A DNA stretch of 64,000 bases from Micromonospora andamanensis. GTDB taxonomy: Bacteria; Actinomycetota; Actinomycetes; Mycobacteriales; Micromonosporaceae. The position numbers and the translations under genes are program-made. Positions 50,180-59,565 of the stretch are shown here, one piece after another (the first letter of the stretch is position 1; every line of letters begins with the position of its first letter). The stretch covers positions 1 to 64,000 of the forward strand of contig NZ_BOOZ01000019.1 of NCBI RefSeq assembly GCF_016863495.1. The letters run 5' to 3'. The notes below the pieces were generated by a model. It saw only the letters and a list, made by a program, of their open reading frames with translations. It ran no database searches and was not told the DNA's origin.

Positions 50180-51115
50180 ATGACCGACGGGCAACCAAGC
50201 CCCACCAACGACGCGCAGATCGTGGTTTCCGGTCTGACGAAGCAGTACCGCAACGTGCTCGCGGTCAACAACCTGTCCTTCACGGTTCAACCGGGTCGGG
50301 TCACCGGCTTCCTCGGCCCGAACGGTGCGGGTAAGACCACCACCCTGCGCATGCTGCTGAACCTGGTCACCCCGACCGCCGGGACGGCGACCATCGGTGG
50401 TCACCGGTATCCCGACCTGGCCGACCCGCTGCGGCACGTCGGCGCGGTGCTGGAGGCGTCCAGCGCGCACAAGGGCCGGACCGGCGTCAACCACCTGCGG
50501 GTGATCAGCGCCGCCGCCGGGCTGCCGCGGGAACGGGCCGACCAGGCCCTGGAACTGGTCGGGCTGACCCCGGCCGCCAAGCGCAAGTTCAAGGGCTACT
50601 CGCTGGGCATGAAGCAGCGCCTCGGCATCGCCGCGGCGATGCTCGGCGACCCACGGGTGCTCATCCTCGACGAGCCGGCGAACGGTCTGGACCCGGAGGG
50701 CATCCGGTGGATGCGCGGATTCCTCAAGGGGCTGGCCGCCGAGGGACGCACGGTGCTCGTCTCCAGCCACCTGCTCTCGGAGATGCAACTGCTGGCCGAC
50801 GACGTGGTGATCATCGCGGCCGGTCAGTTGGTCCGGCAGGGCCCGGTGGACCAGGTGATCGGGTCTATGGCGCAGGGTGTCCGGGTCCGGGTCCGCACCC
50901 CGCAGGCCGACGCGTTGACCGCCGCGCTGGCCCAGGGGCCGGCCACTGTCGAGAACGATGGGCAGGGCACTCTCCTGATCGGCGGGGTCGACGCTCCGGC
51001 GGTGGGCCGGGCGGCCCTGACCGCCGGGGTCGAACTGCACGAGCTGACCACTGAACGACCCGACCTGGAACGTGTGTTCCTGGAGCTGACGGCCGGAAAG
51101 GCGGGCATCCGATGA
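50180..51115 (+). CDS. ABC transporter ATP-binding protein
   Basis: This 311-residue ATPase of the ABC-2 (drug/lipid export) type has Walker A in GPNGAGKTTT near residue 48, the Q-loop region, the signature YSLGMKQRLGIA near 140, and Walker B VLILDEPANGLDPEG. The C-terminal extension of about 80 residues is typical of DrrA/CcmA-like proteins. GGGAGGAG precedes the ATG. Its stop overlaps the permease start (ATGA), giving a two-gene transporter. The substrate is unknown; antibiotic or lipid efflux is common for this type. Confidence 0.94.
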   Translation: MTDGQPSPTNDAQIVVSGLTKQYRNVLAVNNLSFTVQPGRVTGFLGPNGAGKTTTLRMLLNLVTPTAGTATIGGHRYPDLADPLRHVGAVLEASSAHKGRTGVNHLRVISAAAGLPRERADQALELVGLTPAAKRKFKGYSLGMKQRLGIAAAMLGDPRVLILDEPANGLDPEGIRWMRGFLKGLAAEGRTVLVSSHLLSEMQLLADDVVIIAAGQLVRQGPVDQVIGSMAQGVRVRVRTPQADALTAALAQGPATVENDGQGTLLIGGVDAPAVGRAALTAGVELHELTTERPDLERVFLELTAGKAGIR

Positions 51116-51927
51116 GCCACCTCGTCCGCTCCGAACTACTCAAGATCCGTACGACCAGCACCTGGTGGTGGCTGGCCATCGGGGCGTTCCTGTCGATCGC
51201 CCTGGCCTTCGCCTTCAACGCCTGGCTGGCCACCGAGACCCTCAGCGGCGGTGGGGAGGAGTTCGGCTACACCGGCGACGCCGCCTCCGCGCCGGCTCAG
51301 GCGGCGAACCTCTACACCTCCGGCCAGTACCTGGGTCTGATGTTCGTGATGCTCATCGGCATCCTCATGGTCACCAACGAGTTCTTCCACCAGACCGCGA
51401 CCACGACGTTCCTGGCCACCCCGCGACGCACTGCGGTGATCGCCAGCAAGCTCGTCGCGGCCAGCCTGCTCGGCTTCGCGTTCTGGCTGGTGACCACGCT
51501 CATCGACCTCGCCGCCGGAGCGACGTTCCTGTCCCTCAACGACTACGGCACGCAACTCGGCGAGTGGGAGGTCCAGCGGGCCCTGCTGCTCAACCTGATG
51601 GCGTACGCGATCTGGACGGTGCTCGGCGTCGGCATCGGCACGCTGATCACCAACCAACTGGGCGCGGTGATCACTGCCTCGGTGCTCTACCTGATCGGTA
51701 CCCAGGTGATCGGCCTGCTCTTCCTGCTGCTGGCCAACGTGCTGGACAACATGGCCGTGATCAAGTGGCAGGTGGTCTGGCCGGCCGCTGCCTCCCAGGT
51801 CATGATCACGCCGGGCGAGAACGAGATGCTGCCCGCCTGGTGGGTGGGCGCGCTCGTGCTCATCGGCTACGCCGTGGTCAGCGGGGTGGCCGGAATCCTC
51901 ATCACCCGGCGCCGCGACATCTCCTGA
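51112..51927 (+). CDS. ABC-2 type transporter permease
   Basis: This 271-residue membrane permease has six predicted helices. These lie near residues 18-38, 75-95, 110-130, 155-178, 188-210 and 240-262, with the large extracytoplasmic loop before the second. Family landmarks are VRSELLKIRTTSTWWWL at the N-terminus and TNEFFHQTATTTFLATPRR after helix 2. It partners the preceding ATPase, its gene overlapping that gene's stop by four bases. A strong 18-base-pair terminator ends the pair. Confidence 0.92.
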   Translation: MSHLVRSELLKIRTTSTWWWLAIGAFLSIALAFAFNAWLATETLSGGGEEFGYTGDAASAPAQAANLYTSGQYLGLMFVMLIGILMVTNEFFHQTATTTFLATPRRTAVIASKLVAASLLGFAFWLVTTLIDLAAGATFLSLNDYGTQLGEWEVQRALLLNLMAYAIWTVLGVGIGTLITNQLGAVITASVLYLIGTQVIGLLFLLLANVLDNMAVIKWQVVWPAAASQVMITPGENEMLPAWWVGALVLIGYAVVSGVAGILITRRRDIS

Positions 51928-51962
51928 CACCTGGACGACCAACCCGGGTGAGCGCACCGCCC

Positions 51963-52006
51963 CGACGGGCCCGGTACCCAGCGAGAACTGGGTACCGGGC
52001 CCGTCG
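51963..52006. terminator. Strong terminator after the ABC transporter
   Basis: CGACGGGCCCGGTACCCA at 51963-51980 pairs perfectly with its complement at 51989-52006 around an 8-base loop, 36 bases past the permease stop. Confidence 0.85.
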
Positions 52007-52217
52007 CCGCTCGGAAGCGACAGGCCATAGCAGCGATCGAGGGAATACGCAGCGCTTACCGAACTTCTGGCATCTTCTGTGAATCCGACCACGCGTCGGA
52101 GGCGGAAATGCCCCGAGGTTCGGTACGGCGTAGCCTGGGAACCGTCCTGTGCGTCCGTCCCGGCGCACCGGGCACCGCGTGACATACAAACCCGCGTGAA
52201 AGAGGCGATTACCGGCC

Positions 52218-55200
52218 GTGTCGACCCAGCAGACTTCGCAGGAGAACCCACTGGCGGGTTTCGGCCCGAACGAGTGGATCGTCGAGGAGATGTACCAGCG
52301 CTACCTCGCCGATCCGAGCAGCGTCGACCCGGCCTGGCACGACTTCTTCGCCGACTACCGACCCGGTCAGGGCACAGCGGGCGCCACAGACGGTCGGACG
52401 GCCACCACCGCCGCGACAAAGGACGCCGCTGCGGCCGGCACCGAGACGGCCACGAAGAACGCACCCGCGGCCAAGGCCGAGCCGGCGGCCAAGGGTGAGC
52501 GCCGTACGCCGGCGGCACCGGCGAAGCCGGCACCCGCCGCGTCGAAGCCGACGCCGGCCACCCCGAAGGCGACCACCGCGAAGCCGGCCGCCGCCAAGAC
52601 CGAGCCGGCGAAGCGGACCGCGCCCACCGCCAACGGGCCGCAGACCACCCCGCTGCGCGGCGTGGCCGCCAAGATCGTCCAGAACATGGACGCCTCGCTG
52701 GCCGTGCCGACCGCGACGAGCGTGCGAGCCGTGCCGGCCAAGCTCCTGGTCGACAACCGGATCGTGATCAACAACCACCTCGCCCGGGGCCGCGGTGGCA
52801 AGGTCAGCTTCACCCACCTGATCGGCTACGCCCTGGTGCGGGCGCTCGTCGCGCATCCGGAGATGAACAACTCCTTCGGCGAGGTCGACGGCAAGCCGGT
52901 GATGGTCCGCCCCGAGCACGTCAACCTGGGCATCGCCATCGACCTGACCAAGCCCGACGGCAGCCGCAACCTGGTGGTCCCCTCCATCAAGGCCTGCGAG
53001 CAGATGGACTTCCGGCAGTTCTGGCAGGCGTACGAGGACGTCGTCCGGCGCGCCCGCCGCAACGAGCTGACCATGGAGGACTACTCCGGCACCACGATCT
53101 CGCTGACCAACCCCGGCGGCATCGGCACCGTGCACTCCATGCCGCGACTCATGCAGGGTCAGAGCGCGATCATCGGGGTCGGTGCGATGGAGTACCCGGC
53201 GCCGTACCAGGGCATGAGTGAGGCCACCCTGGCCGATCTCGCGGTCAGCAAGGTCATCACCCTGACCAGCACGTACGACCACCGGATCATCCAGGGCGCG
53301 CAGTCCGGCGAGTTCCTCAAGGTCATGCACGAGCTGATGCTCGGCGAGCACGGCTTCTACGACCAGATCTTCACCTCGCTGCGGATCCCCTACGAGCCGG
53401 TGCGCTGGATGCGCGACGTCGCTGTCGACAGCGAGGGTCAGATCAACAAGACCGCCCGGGTCCACGAGCTGATCCACTCCTACCGGGTGCGTGGCCACCT
53501 GATGGCCGACACCGACCCGCTGGAGTTCAAGATCCGCAAGCACCCGGATCTCGACGTCCTTCAGCACGGGCTGACCCTGTGGGACCTGGACCGCACCTTC
53601 CCGGTCAACGGCTTCGCCGGCCGGCAGCGGATGAAGCTGCGGGAGATCCTCGGCGTGCTGCGTGACTCGTACTGCCGCCGGGTCGGCATCGAGTACATGC
53701 ACATCCAGGACCCGGCCGAGCGCCGCTGGATCCAGGAGCGGGTCGAGCGCAAGTACGAGAAGCCGCCGGCCGGCGAGCAGAAGCACGTGCTCAACCGGCT
53801 CAACGCGGCCGAGGCGTTCGAGACCTTCCTGCAGACCAAGTACGTCGGCCAGAAGCGGTTCTCGCTTGAGGGTGGCGAGTCGCTCATTCCGCTGCTCGGC
53901 GAGGTGCTGGAGGCCGCCGCCGAGGGCGGGCTGGACGAGGTCGTCATCGGCATGGCCCACCGGGGCCGGCTCAACGTGCTGGCCAACATCGTCGGCAAGC
54001 CGTACGAGAAGATCTTCTCCGAGTTCGAGGGGCACCTGGACCCACGCTCCACCCAGGGCTCGGGCGATGTGAAGTACCACCTGGGCCAGAACGGCAAGTT
54101 CACCACCCCCGACGGCGACCACGCCGTGAAGGTCTCGGTGGTGGCGAACCCGTCGCACCTGGAGGCCGTCGACCCGGTGCTGGAGGGCATCGTCCGGGCC
54201 AAGCAGGACCGCATCGACCTCAAGCTGGAGGGCTACACCGTGCTGCCGCTGGCGGTGCACGGCGACGCCGCCTTCGCCGGTCAGGGCGTGGTGGCCGAAA
54301 CGCTCAACCTCTCCCAGCTGCGCGGGTACCGCACCGGCGGGACGGTCCACGTGGTGGTCAACAACCAGGTCGGCTTCACCACTGCCCCGGAGTACAGCCG
54401 CTCCAGCCTCTACAGCACCGACGTGGCCCGAATGATCCAGGCCCCGATCTTCCACGTCAACGGCGACGACCCGGAGGCTGTGGTCCGGGTCGCCCGGCTC
54501 GCCTTCGAGTACCGCCAGGCGTTCAACAAGGACGTCGTCATCGACCTGGTCTGCTACCGGCGGCGTGGGCACAACGAGGGCGACGACCCCTCGATGTCCA
54601 ACCCCCAGATGTACCGGATCATCGACTCGAAGCGCTCGGTGCGCAAGCTCTACACCGAGGAGCTGATCGGGCGGGGCGACATCACCGTGGAGGACGCCGA
54701 GGAACTGCTGCGCGACTACCAGGCGCAGTTGGAGCGGGTGTTCAAGGCCACCCGCGACGCGGCCAGCACGCCCCGCCAGCTGAGCCGCCCGCCCCGACAG
54801 GACCAGCCCGAGCCGCAGGTGGAGACCGCCACCGAGGCGTCGGTCATCAAGGCCATCGGCGAGGCGCACGTCAACCTCCCCGAGGGCTTCACCCCGCACA
54901 AGCGGATCCAGCAGTTGCTCGACCGGCGGGCCCGGATGGCCGTCGAGGGCAACATCGACTGGGGGTTCGGCGAGATCATCGCCTTCGGTGCGCTGCTGCA
55001 CGACGGGGTCACCGTCCGGCTCGCCGGGCAGGACTCGCGCCGAGGCACCTTCGTGCAACGACACGCCTCGATCGTCGACGCGGAGACCGGCGACGACTAC
55101 CTGCCGCTGAAGTCGCTCACCGGCGACGGTGAGCACTCCCGGCTCTTCGTGCACGACTCGCTGTTGAGCGAGTACGCGGCGATGGGCTTCGAGTACGGCT

Positions 55201-55988
55201 ACTCGGTGGAGAACGTGGACGCGCTCGTCTGCTGGGAGGCGCAGTTCGGCGACTTCGTCAACGGCGCCCAGACGGTGATCGACGAGTTCATCTCCTCAGG
55301 CGAGGTGAAGTGGGGCCAACGCTCCGCGGTCACCCTGCTGCTGCCGCACGGCCACGAGGGTCAGGGGCCGGACCACACCTCCGGCCGCCCGGAGCGGTTC
55401 CTCCAGCTCTGCGCCGAGGACAACATGCGGGTGGCCAACCCGACCACCCCGGCCAACTACTTCCACCTGCTGCGCCGCCAGGCCCTCTCGCCCAAGCGCA
55501 AGCCACTCGTGGTGTTCACGCCGAAGTCGCTGCTGCGGCACAAGCTCTGCGTCTCCTCGGTGGAGGACTTCACCACCGGCACCTTCTCCCCCGTGCTGGC
55601 CGACCCGGCAGTGAGCGCGCCGGAGCAGGTCAAGCGGGTGCTGCTCTGCTCGGGCAAGGTCTACTACGACCTGTTCCAGGCCCGGAAGGAACGCGGCGTC
55701 ACCGACACCGCGATCATCAGGCTGGAGCAGCTCTACCCGATGCCGGTGGAGGAGATCCGGGCCGCCCTCGCGCAGTACCCGAACGCGGAGGACTTCGCCT
55801 GGGTGCAGGAGGAGCCGGCCAACCAGGGTTCCTGGTCGTTCGTCGCGCTCAACCTGCTGGAGCACCTCGACGGTGTCCGGCTGCGCCGCATCTCCCGTCC
55901 GGCCGCCGCGGCTCCGGCCGTCGGCTCGGCGAAGATGCACGAGGTCGAGCAGACCGCGCTGATCGAGGCGGCTCTCCCCCGCCCCTGA
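52218..55988 (+). CDS. kgd: Multifunctional 2-oxoglutarate dehydrogenase/decarboxylase (E1 with E2-like domain)
   Basis: This 1,256-residue enzyme of the TCA cycle decarboxylates 2-oxoglutarate with thiamine diphosphate and, with lipoyl partners, yields succinyl-CoA. Residues 1-45 are the E1 N-terminal helix ([20 protein letters not shown]). An Ala/Lys/Pro linker spans 50-140. An E2-type acyltransferase domain covers about 145-365 with the catalytic His355 in [11 protein letters not shown]. The E1 domain follows to the end ([46 protein letters not shown]). This fused layout is the actinobacterial form, regulated by GarA/OdhI FHA proteins in relatives. The GTG at 52218 begins [10 protein letters not shown]. 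No strong binding site is visible. Confidence 0.96.
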   Translation: MSTQQTSQENPLAGFGPNEWIVEEMYQRYLADPSSVDPAWHDFFADYRPGQGTAGATDGRTATTAATKDAAAAGTETATKNAPAAKAEPAAKGERRTPAAPAKPAPAASKPTPATPKATTAKPAAAKTEPAKRTAPTANGPQTTPLRGVAAKIVQNMDASLAVPTATSVRAVPAKLLVDNRIVINNHLARGRGGKVSFTHLIGYALVRALVAHPEMNNSFGEVDGKPVMVRPEHVNLGIAIDLTKPDGSRNLVVPSIKACEQMDFRQFWQAYEDVVRRARRNELTMEDYSGTTISLTNPGGIGTVHSMPRLMQGQSAIIGVGAMEYPAPYQGMSEATLADLAVSKVITLTSTYDHRIIQGAQSGEFLKVMHELMLGEHGFYDQIFTSLRIPYEPVRWMRDVAVDSEGQINKTARVHELIHSYRVRGHLMADTDPLEFKIRKHPDLDVLQHGLTLWDLDRTFPVNGFAGRQRMKLREILGVLRDSYCRRVGIEYMHIQDPAERRWIQERVERKYEKPPAGEQKHVLNRLNAAEAFETFLQTKYVGQKRFSLEGGESLIPLLGEVLEAAAEGGLDEVVIGMAHRGRLNVLANIVGKPYEKIFSEFEGHLDPRSTQGSGDVKYHLGQNGKFTTPDGDHAVKVSVVANPSHLEAVDPVLEGIVRAKQDRIDLKLEGYTVLPLAVHGDAAFAGQGVVAETLNLSQLRGYRTGGTVHVVVNNQVGFTTAPEYSRSSLYSTDVARMIQAPIFHVNGDDPEAVVRVARLAFEYRQAFNKDVVIDLVCYRRRGHNEGDDPSMSNPQMYRIIDSKRSVRKLYTEELIGRGDITVEDAEELLRDYQAQLERVFKATRDAASTPRQLSRPPRQDQPEPQVETATEASVIKAIGEAHVNLPEGFTPHKRIQQLLDRRARMAVEGNIDWGFGEIIAFGALLHDGVTVRLAGQDSRRGTFVQRHASIVDAETGDDYLPLKSLTGDGEHSRLFVHDSLLSEYAAMGFEYGYSVENVDALVCWEAQFGDFVNGAQTVIDEFISSGEVKWGQRSAVTLLLPHGHEGQGPDHTSGRPERFLQLCAEDNMRVANPTTPANYFHLLRRQALSPKRKPLVVFTPKSLLRHKLCVSSVEDFTTGTFSPVLADPAVSAPEQVKRVLLCSGKVYYDLFQARKERGVTDTAIIRLEQLYPMPVEEIRAALAQYPNAEDFAWVQEEPANQGSWSFVALNLLEHLDGVRLRRISRPAAAAPAVGSAKMHEVEQTALIEAALPRP

Positions 55989-55999
55989 CGAGAACTGAT

Positions 56000-56035
56000 C
56001 CGGTCCCGTCCCGCCCTACGGTGGGGCGGGACCGG
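56000..56035 (+). terminator. Hairpin after kgd
   Basis: CCGGTCCCG at 56000-56008 pairs with CGGGACCGG at 56027-56035; the inner bases add further G-C pairs. It lies 11 bases past the kgd stop and 30 before the next start, so it may reduce rather than block read-through. Confidence 0.6.
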
Positions 56036-56064
56036 CCGGCTTCACCGAGGAAGCGAGCAGATCC

Positions 56065-56244
56065 ATGTACTTCACCGACCGGGGCATCGAGGAGCTGGTC
56101 GAGCGGCGTGGCGAGGAGCAGGTCAGCCTCGAGTGGCTGGGCGAGCGGCTGCGTGACTTCGTCGACCTGAACCCGGAGTTCGAGACCCCGATCGAGCGGT
56201 TCGCCACCTGGCTGGCCCGGCTCGACGACGAAGACGACGACTGA
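56065..56244 (+). CDS. DUF6104 family small acidic protein
   Basis: This 59-residue protein starts MYFTDRGIEELVERRGEEQV and ends in an acidic RLDDEDDD tail. It matches the conserved actinobacterial DUF6104 family, which I recall as a frequent neighbour of kgd. It should form two or three helices and is soluble. GAGGAAG precedes the ATG at good spacing. No function is known; the conserved location suggests a small partner or regulator of the 2-oxoglutarate enzyme, which is inference. Confidence 0.85.
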   Translation: MYFTDRGIEELVERRGEEQVSLEWLGERLRDFVDLNPEFETPIERFATWLARLDDEDDD

Positions 56245-56249
56245 TCACC

Positions 56250-57323
56250 GTGCCAGCCATCCGACCGGGCGGCCGGCGTACCCGGCCGTGGCCTTCGCTG
56301 CCGACGAGCCGGACCGGTGCCGCGCGGCGCCGACGGCATGTCGTGGCGGCCGGGGTCGCCCTGGCGTTGCTGCTGGCCGGTTGTTCCGACGCACCCGCAC
56401 CGCCTCGGGTGTCCGACCCGGCTGGCGCCGCGCCACCGTCCGTACCCTCGGTGTTCTACCTCGACCCGGACAATCCGGCCGAGGCGGAGGCGGCGCGGCG
56501 GGCCGCCCAGGGCGACTCGGCGGCAGCGGAGGCGCTGCGCGCGATCGGCAGCCGGCCGAGTGCGAAGTGGCTGACCGGTGGGGCGGCACGGGACGAGGTC
56601 GACGCCTTTCTCGGGCAGGCCGCGATCGCCGGCCAGACACCAGTGCTTGTGGTGCACAACGTGCCGCAACGCGACTGTGGTCGGCAGGGCGAGGGCGGTG
56701 CCGACACCAGCGCGGAGTACCAGACGTGGATCCGCGAGGTCGCCGCCGGCGTCGCGGGACGCCCGGTGATCGTCGTGCTCGAACCGGGCGCGTTGCCCGA
56801 CGCGGTGGCTGGCTGCGTGGCTGACTCCGCCGGTCGGCTCGCGCTGCTGCGCGACGCGGTCACCGTGCTGGCCAGTACCGGCAACGCCCGGATCTACCTC
56901 GACGCAGGGCATCCGGGGTGGATCCGCGACATCGAGGCGTTGGCGGCCGGGCTCCGCCGGGCCGGGGTGGACCAGGCCGACGGGTTCGCCCTCAACGTGG
57001 CGAATTTCGTGAGTACCGAGGACAACGTCGCCTACGGGCACCGGATCTCCGATGCGCTCGGCGGTGACGCCACGTTCGTCATCGACACCAGCCGCAACGG
57101 CAACGGCCCCTATCCCGCCGAACGGGTGGGCGGTGCGCCGAGCTGGTGCAATCCCCCCGGCCGGGCGATCGGTGCCGAACCCACAGCCGACCCCGGCCTG
57201 CCCCGGGTGGACGCCCTGCTCTGGATCAAGTTCCCCGGCGAGTCCGACGGCGACTGCCGCCCCGGTGAGCCCCCCAGCGGCGAGTTCTGGCCCACCTACG
57301 CCATCTCCCTGGCCCACCCCTGA
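56250..57323 (+). CDS. GH6-like glycoside hydrolase, predicted lipoprotein
   Basis: This 357-residue protein belongs to glycoside hydrolase family 6. A long basic N-terminus precedes a hydrophobic helix ending in a lipobox LLLAGC (Cys near residue 45), so it is probably a surface lipoprotein. GH6 signatures are FYLDPDNPAEAEA, PQRDCGRQGEGG with the catalytic-acid Asp, and LLWIKFPGESDGDC. The EPD motif of most members is EPG here (VLEPGALPD), losing an active-site Asp. Activity is therefore doubtful, or the substrate differs. The GTG start at 56250 lies six bases past the DUF6104 stop. The end of the gene runs straight into inverted repeat C. Confidence 0.85.
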   Translation: MPAIRPGGRRTRPWPSLPTSRTGAARRRRHVVAAGVALALLLAGCSDAPAPPRVSDPAGAAPPSVPSVFYLDPDNPAEAEAARRAAQGDSAAAEALRAIGSRPSAKWLTGGAARDEVDAFLGQAAIAGQTPVLVVHNVPQRDCGRQGEGGADTSAEYQTWIREVAAGVAGRPVIVVLEPGALPDAVAGCVADSAGRLALLRDAVTVLASTGNARIYLDAGHPGWIRDIEALAAGLRRAGVDQADGFALNVANFVSTEDNVAYGHRISDALGGDATFVIDTSRNGNGPYPAERVGGAPSWCNPPGRAIGAEPTADPGLPRVDALLWIKFPGESDGDCRPGEPPSGEFWPTYAISLAHP

Positions 57324-57325
57324 CC

Positions 57326-57392
57326 CGCGTTGATCATGAGGTTAGCGGCAGCGAAACGGACAAAAGTCCCCGCTAACCTCATGATCAACGCG
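57326..57392. repeat. Intergenic inverted repeat C
   Basis: Perfect 23-base arms lie at 57326-57348 and 57370-57392 around a 21-base loop; the arms contain TTGATCATGAGGTTAGCGG. The left arm begins three bases after the GH6-like stop. The right arm contains the TGA stop of the convergent polysaccharide synthase gene (57385-57387). Confidence 0.92.
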
Positions 57393-59565
57393 AGCTGGTG
57401 GGGGTGGGGGTGAGGCCGGTGCGGCGGAGTTTCTGCCAGCCGAGGCGGCCGCCGGTCAGGGCTGTGGTCACGGACTGGATCATCACCAGGTACATCAGCT
57501 GGCGGTAGACGGACTGCTGCAACGGGAGCACCCACAGCACGCTGAGCTTCTCCCGGTCCAGCCGGAACGCCACCACGGCGGTGAGCGTCTGCAACGCGAG
57601 CATGACCAGCCAGGCCAACGCCGTCGCGGTCCGGTCGAGGAAGAACAGGCCGTAGAGCGCCAGCAGGTCGATCACCGGAGCCAGCAGCGGCAGGAGCACC
57701 CCGAACAGGCTCAGGAACAGCAGACAGCGCCGGGTGAAGCGGCCGGAGGCCCCGCTGTCGAGCAGCGAGCGCCGATGCTTCCACATCGCCTGCATGGTGC
57801 CGTAGCTCCACCGGTACCGCTGCTTCCACAGCTGCCCCAACGTCGCCGGGGCCTCGGTCCACGCCCGAGCGGTCTCCTCGTAGACCACCTTCCAGCCGGC
57901 CCGGCCGAGCGCCATCGTGATGTCGGTGTCCTCGGCCAGCGTGTCGTCGGTCAGGCCACCGGCGTAACGCAGCGCCTGCCGACGGAAGGCCCCGATCGCC
58001 CCGGGCACCGTGGCCATGCAGCGCAGGGTCTCGTACAGCCGGCGGTCGAGGTTGAAGCCGATGACGTACTCGATGTGCTGCCACTTGGCGATCAGGCTGT
58101 CGCGGTTACCCACCTTGACGTTGCCGGCGACCGCGCCGACCTGCGGGTCCGCGAACGGCTGGACCAGCCGACGCACCGAGTCCCGCTCGAACACGGTGTC
58201 CCCGTCGACCATCACGATCAGTTCGTGCCGGGCCAGCGCCACCCCGGTGTTCAACGCGCTCGGCTTGCCGCCGTTCGGCTTGCGAACGACCCGGACGTTC
58301 GGCAACCGCAACGCCTCGACGATCTCCGCCGTACCGTCGGTGGAGCCGTCGTCGACCACGATCACCTCGATGCCGCCCGGGTGATCGCCCCCGGCCAGCG
58401 AGCGGACGGCCGCGGCGATCCCCTCCTTCTCGTTGTACGCGGGCACGATCACCGAGACCGGCTCGGTCACCGGCGGCCCCCACGCCCAGTTCGCCGCCCG
58501 CCGTCGGCGTGCGTGCCGTCCGGCGAGCACGAGCAGCAGCACGGTACGACCCACAGTGAGCGCGCCCACCGTCAGGAAGATCACTCCGAGCCAGCCCAGC
58601 GTGCGGTCCGCTCCCTGCACTCCCCAGATCAGCATCCGCCCTCGCCAGCGCTCCCCCGCGCTGGCCGGCTGACCGGCGTCGACCCGGTGGTCGATGCCGG
58701 TCTCGGCGAGGGCCAGGTTCAGGCCGCCGCTGACCGTGACGAAGCGGTAGCCGCGCTCCTTCATCAGCGGAATGAACCTGTCGAGCGCGGCGACGGTCTG
58801 GGCCCGTTCGCCGCCCGCGTCGTGCCAGAGGGTGATCGCCCCCGAGTATCCGGACGGCGTCACGTTCGTCAGGATCTGGTCCACGCCGGGCAGCGCCCAG
58901 TCCCGACTGTCCGTGTCGTTGAGCACGCTCAGGTAGCCCAGTTCACCGGCCTGGGCGAAGACCGGCCAGTCCAGGTCGTTGATGGCCATCGCGTACGAGG
59001 AGTACGGGAAGCGGATCAGCGAGGTGCGGACCCCGGCCGCGCTGGCGATGGCCAACTGGGTCTGGGTGTACTCCATCCGGCGTCGCCAGTCGGGCAGCAC
59101 TGTCAGATCCGGGTGGGTGAAGGTGTGCACGCCGATCTCGTGACCGTCGGCGGTCAGCTCCCGTACCAGTTCCGGGTGGCGGGCCACCTGCGAACCGACC
59201 ACGAAGAAGGTGGCCGGAACCTGATGGGCGGCCAGTACCCGCAGCACCTCGCGGGTCCAGACCGGGTCCGGTCCGTCGTCGAAGGTGAGGGCGACGGTGC
59301 GCGGGGGCAGTCGGTACGACCGGGTCTGGTCACTCGTGCTGCTGATGATCGGGCCACCGGAGACCACAGTCGTCGGCACCTCACGCTGCCCGTGGTGGGT
59401 CTGCTGCTGACGATCCGGCGCGAAGGACGCGTTGGCGTACGCGCCAACGAGCAGTACGGCGGCCAGCACCGCGCCGAGGACGCCGAGAAGGGCCCAGCTC
59501 GGCGACGGTACGACCCGGCGGCCTCGTACCGTCCGGCGGGACCGGCGCGCCGGCGGTTCAGTCAT
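57385..59565 (-). CDS. Polysaccharide deacetylase-glycosyltransferase 2 fusion
   Basis: This 726-residue membrane protein unites two activities. After one N-terminal helix (about 25-45), a NodB-type deacetylase spans about 80-290: ALTFDDGPDPVW with the metal Asp pair, and GVHTFTHPDL with both metal histidines. A helix near 315-340 leads to a processive GT2 domain (about 365-600) with VDDGSTDGT, MVDGDTVFE, EDTDI and QRYRWSYG. Four or five C-terminal helices follow. The design suits synthesis, export and deacetylation of an N-acetylated glycan such as poly-GlcNAc. It overlaps the preceding repeat-rich protein gene by eight bases and ends inside repeat C. Confidence 0.93.
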   Translation of the reverse strand: MTEPPARRSRRTVRGRRVVPSPSWALLGVLGAVLAAVLLVGAYANASFAPDRQQQTHHGQREVPTTVVSGGPIISSTSDQTRSYRLPPRTVALTFDDGPDPVWTREVLRVLAAHQVPATFFVVGSQVARHPELVRELTADGHEIGVHTFTHPDLTVLPDWRRRMEYTQTQLAIASAAGVRTSLIRFPYSSYAMAINDLDWPVFAQAGELGYLSVLNDTDSRDWALPGVDQILTNVTPSGYSGAITLWHDAGGERAQTVAALDRFIPLMKERGYRFVTVSGGLNLALAETGIDHRVDAGQPASAGERWRGRMLIWGVQGADRTLGWLGVIFLTVGALTVGRTVLLLVLAGRHARRRRAANWAWGPPVTEPVSVIVPAYNEKEGIAAAVRSLAGGDHPGGIEVIVVDDGSTDGTAEIVEALRLPNVRVVRKPNGGKPSALNTGVALARHELIVMVDGDTVFERDSVRRLVQPFADPQVGAVAGNVKVGNRDSLIAKWQHIEYVIGFNLDRRLYETLRCMATVPGAIGAFRRQALRYAGGLTDDTLAEDTDITMALGRAGWKVVYEETARAWTEAPATLGQLWKQRYRWSYGTMQAMWKHRRSLLDSGASGRFTRRCLLFLSLFGVLLPLLAPVIDLLALYGLFFLDRTATALAWLVMLALQTLTAVVAFRLDREKLSVLWVLPLQQSVYRQLMYLVMIQSVTTALTGGRLGWQKLRRTGLTPTPTSSR

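Noticed and set aside
52209-55154. 981-residue minus-strand open frame opposite kgd
   Set aside because: The plus strand encodes a fully recognisable multidomain enzyme; the opposite frame shows no protein-like features or ribosome binding site.
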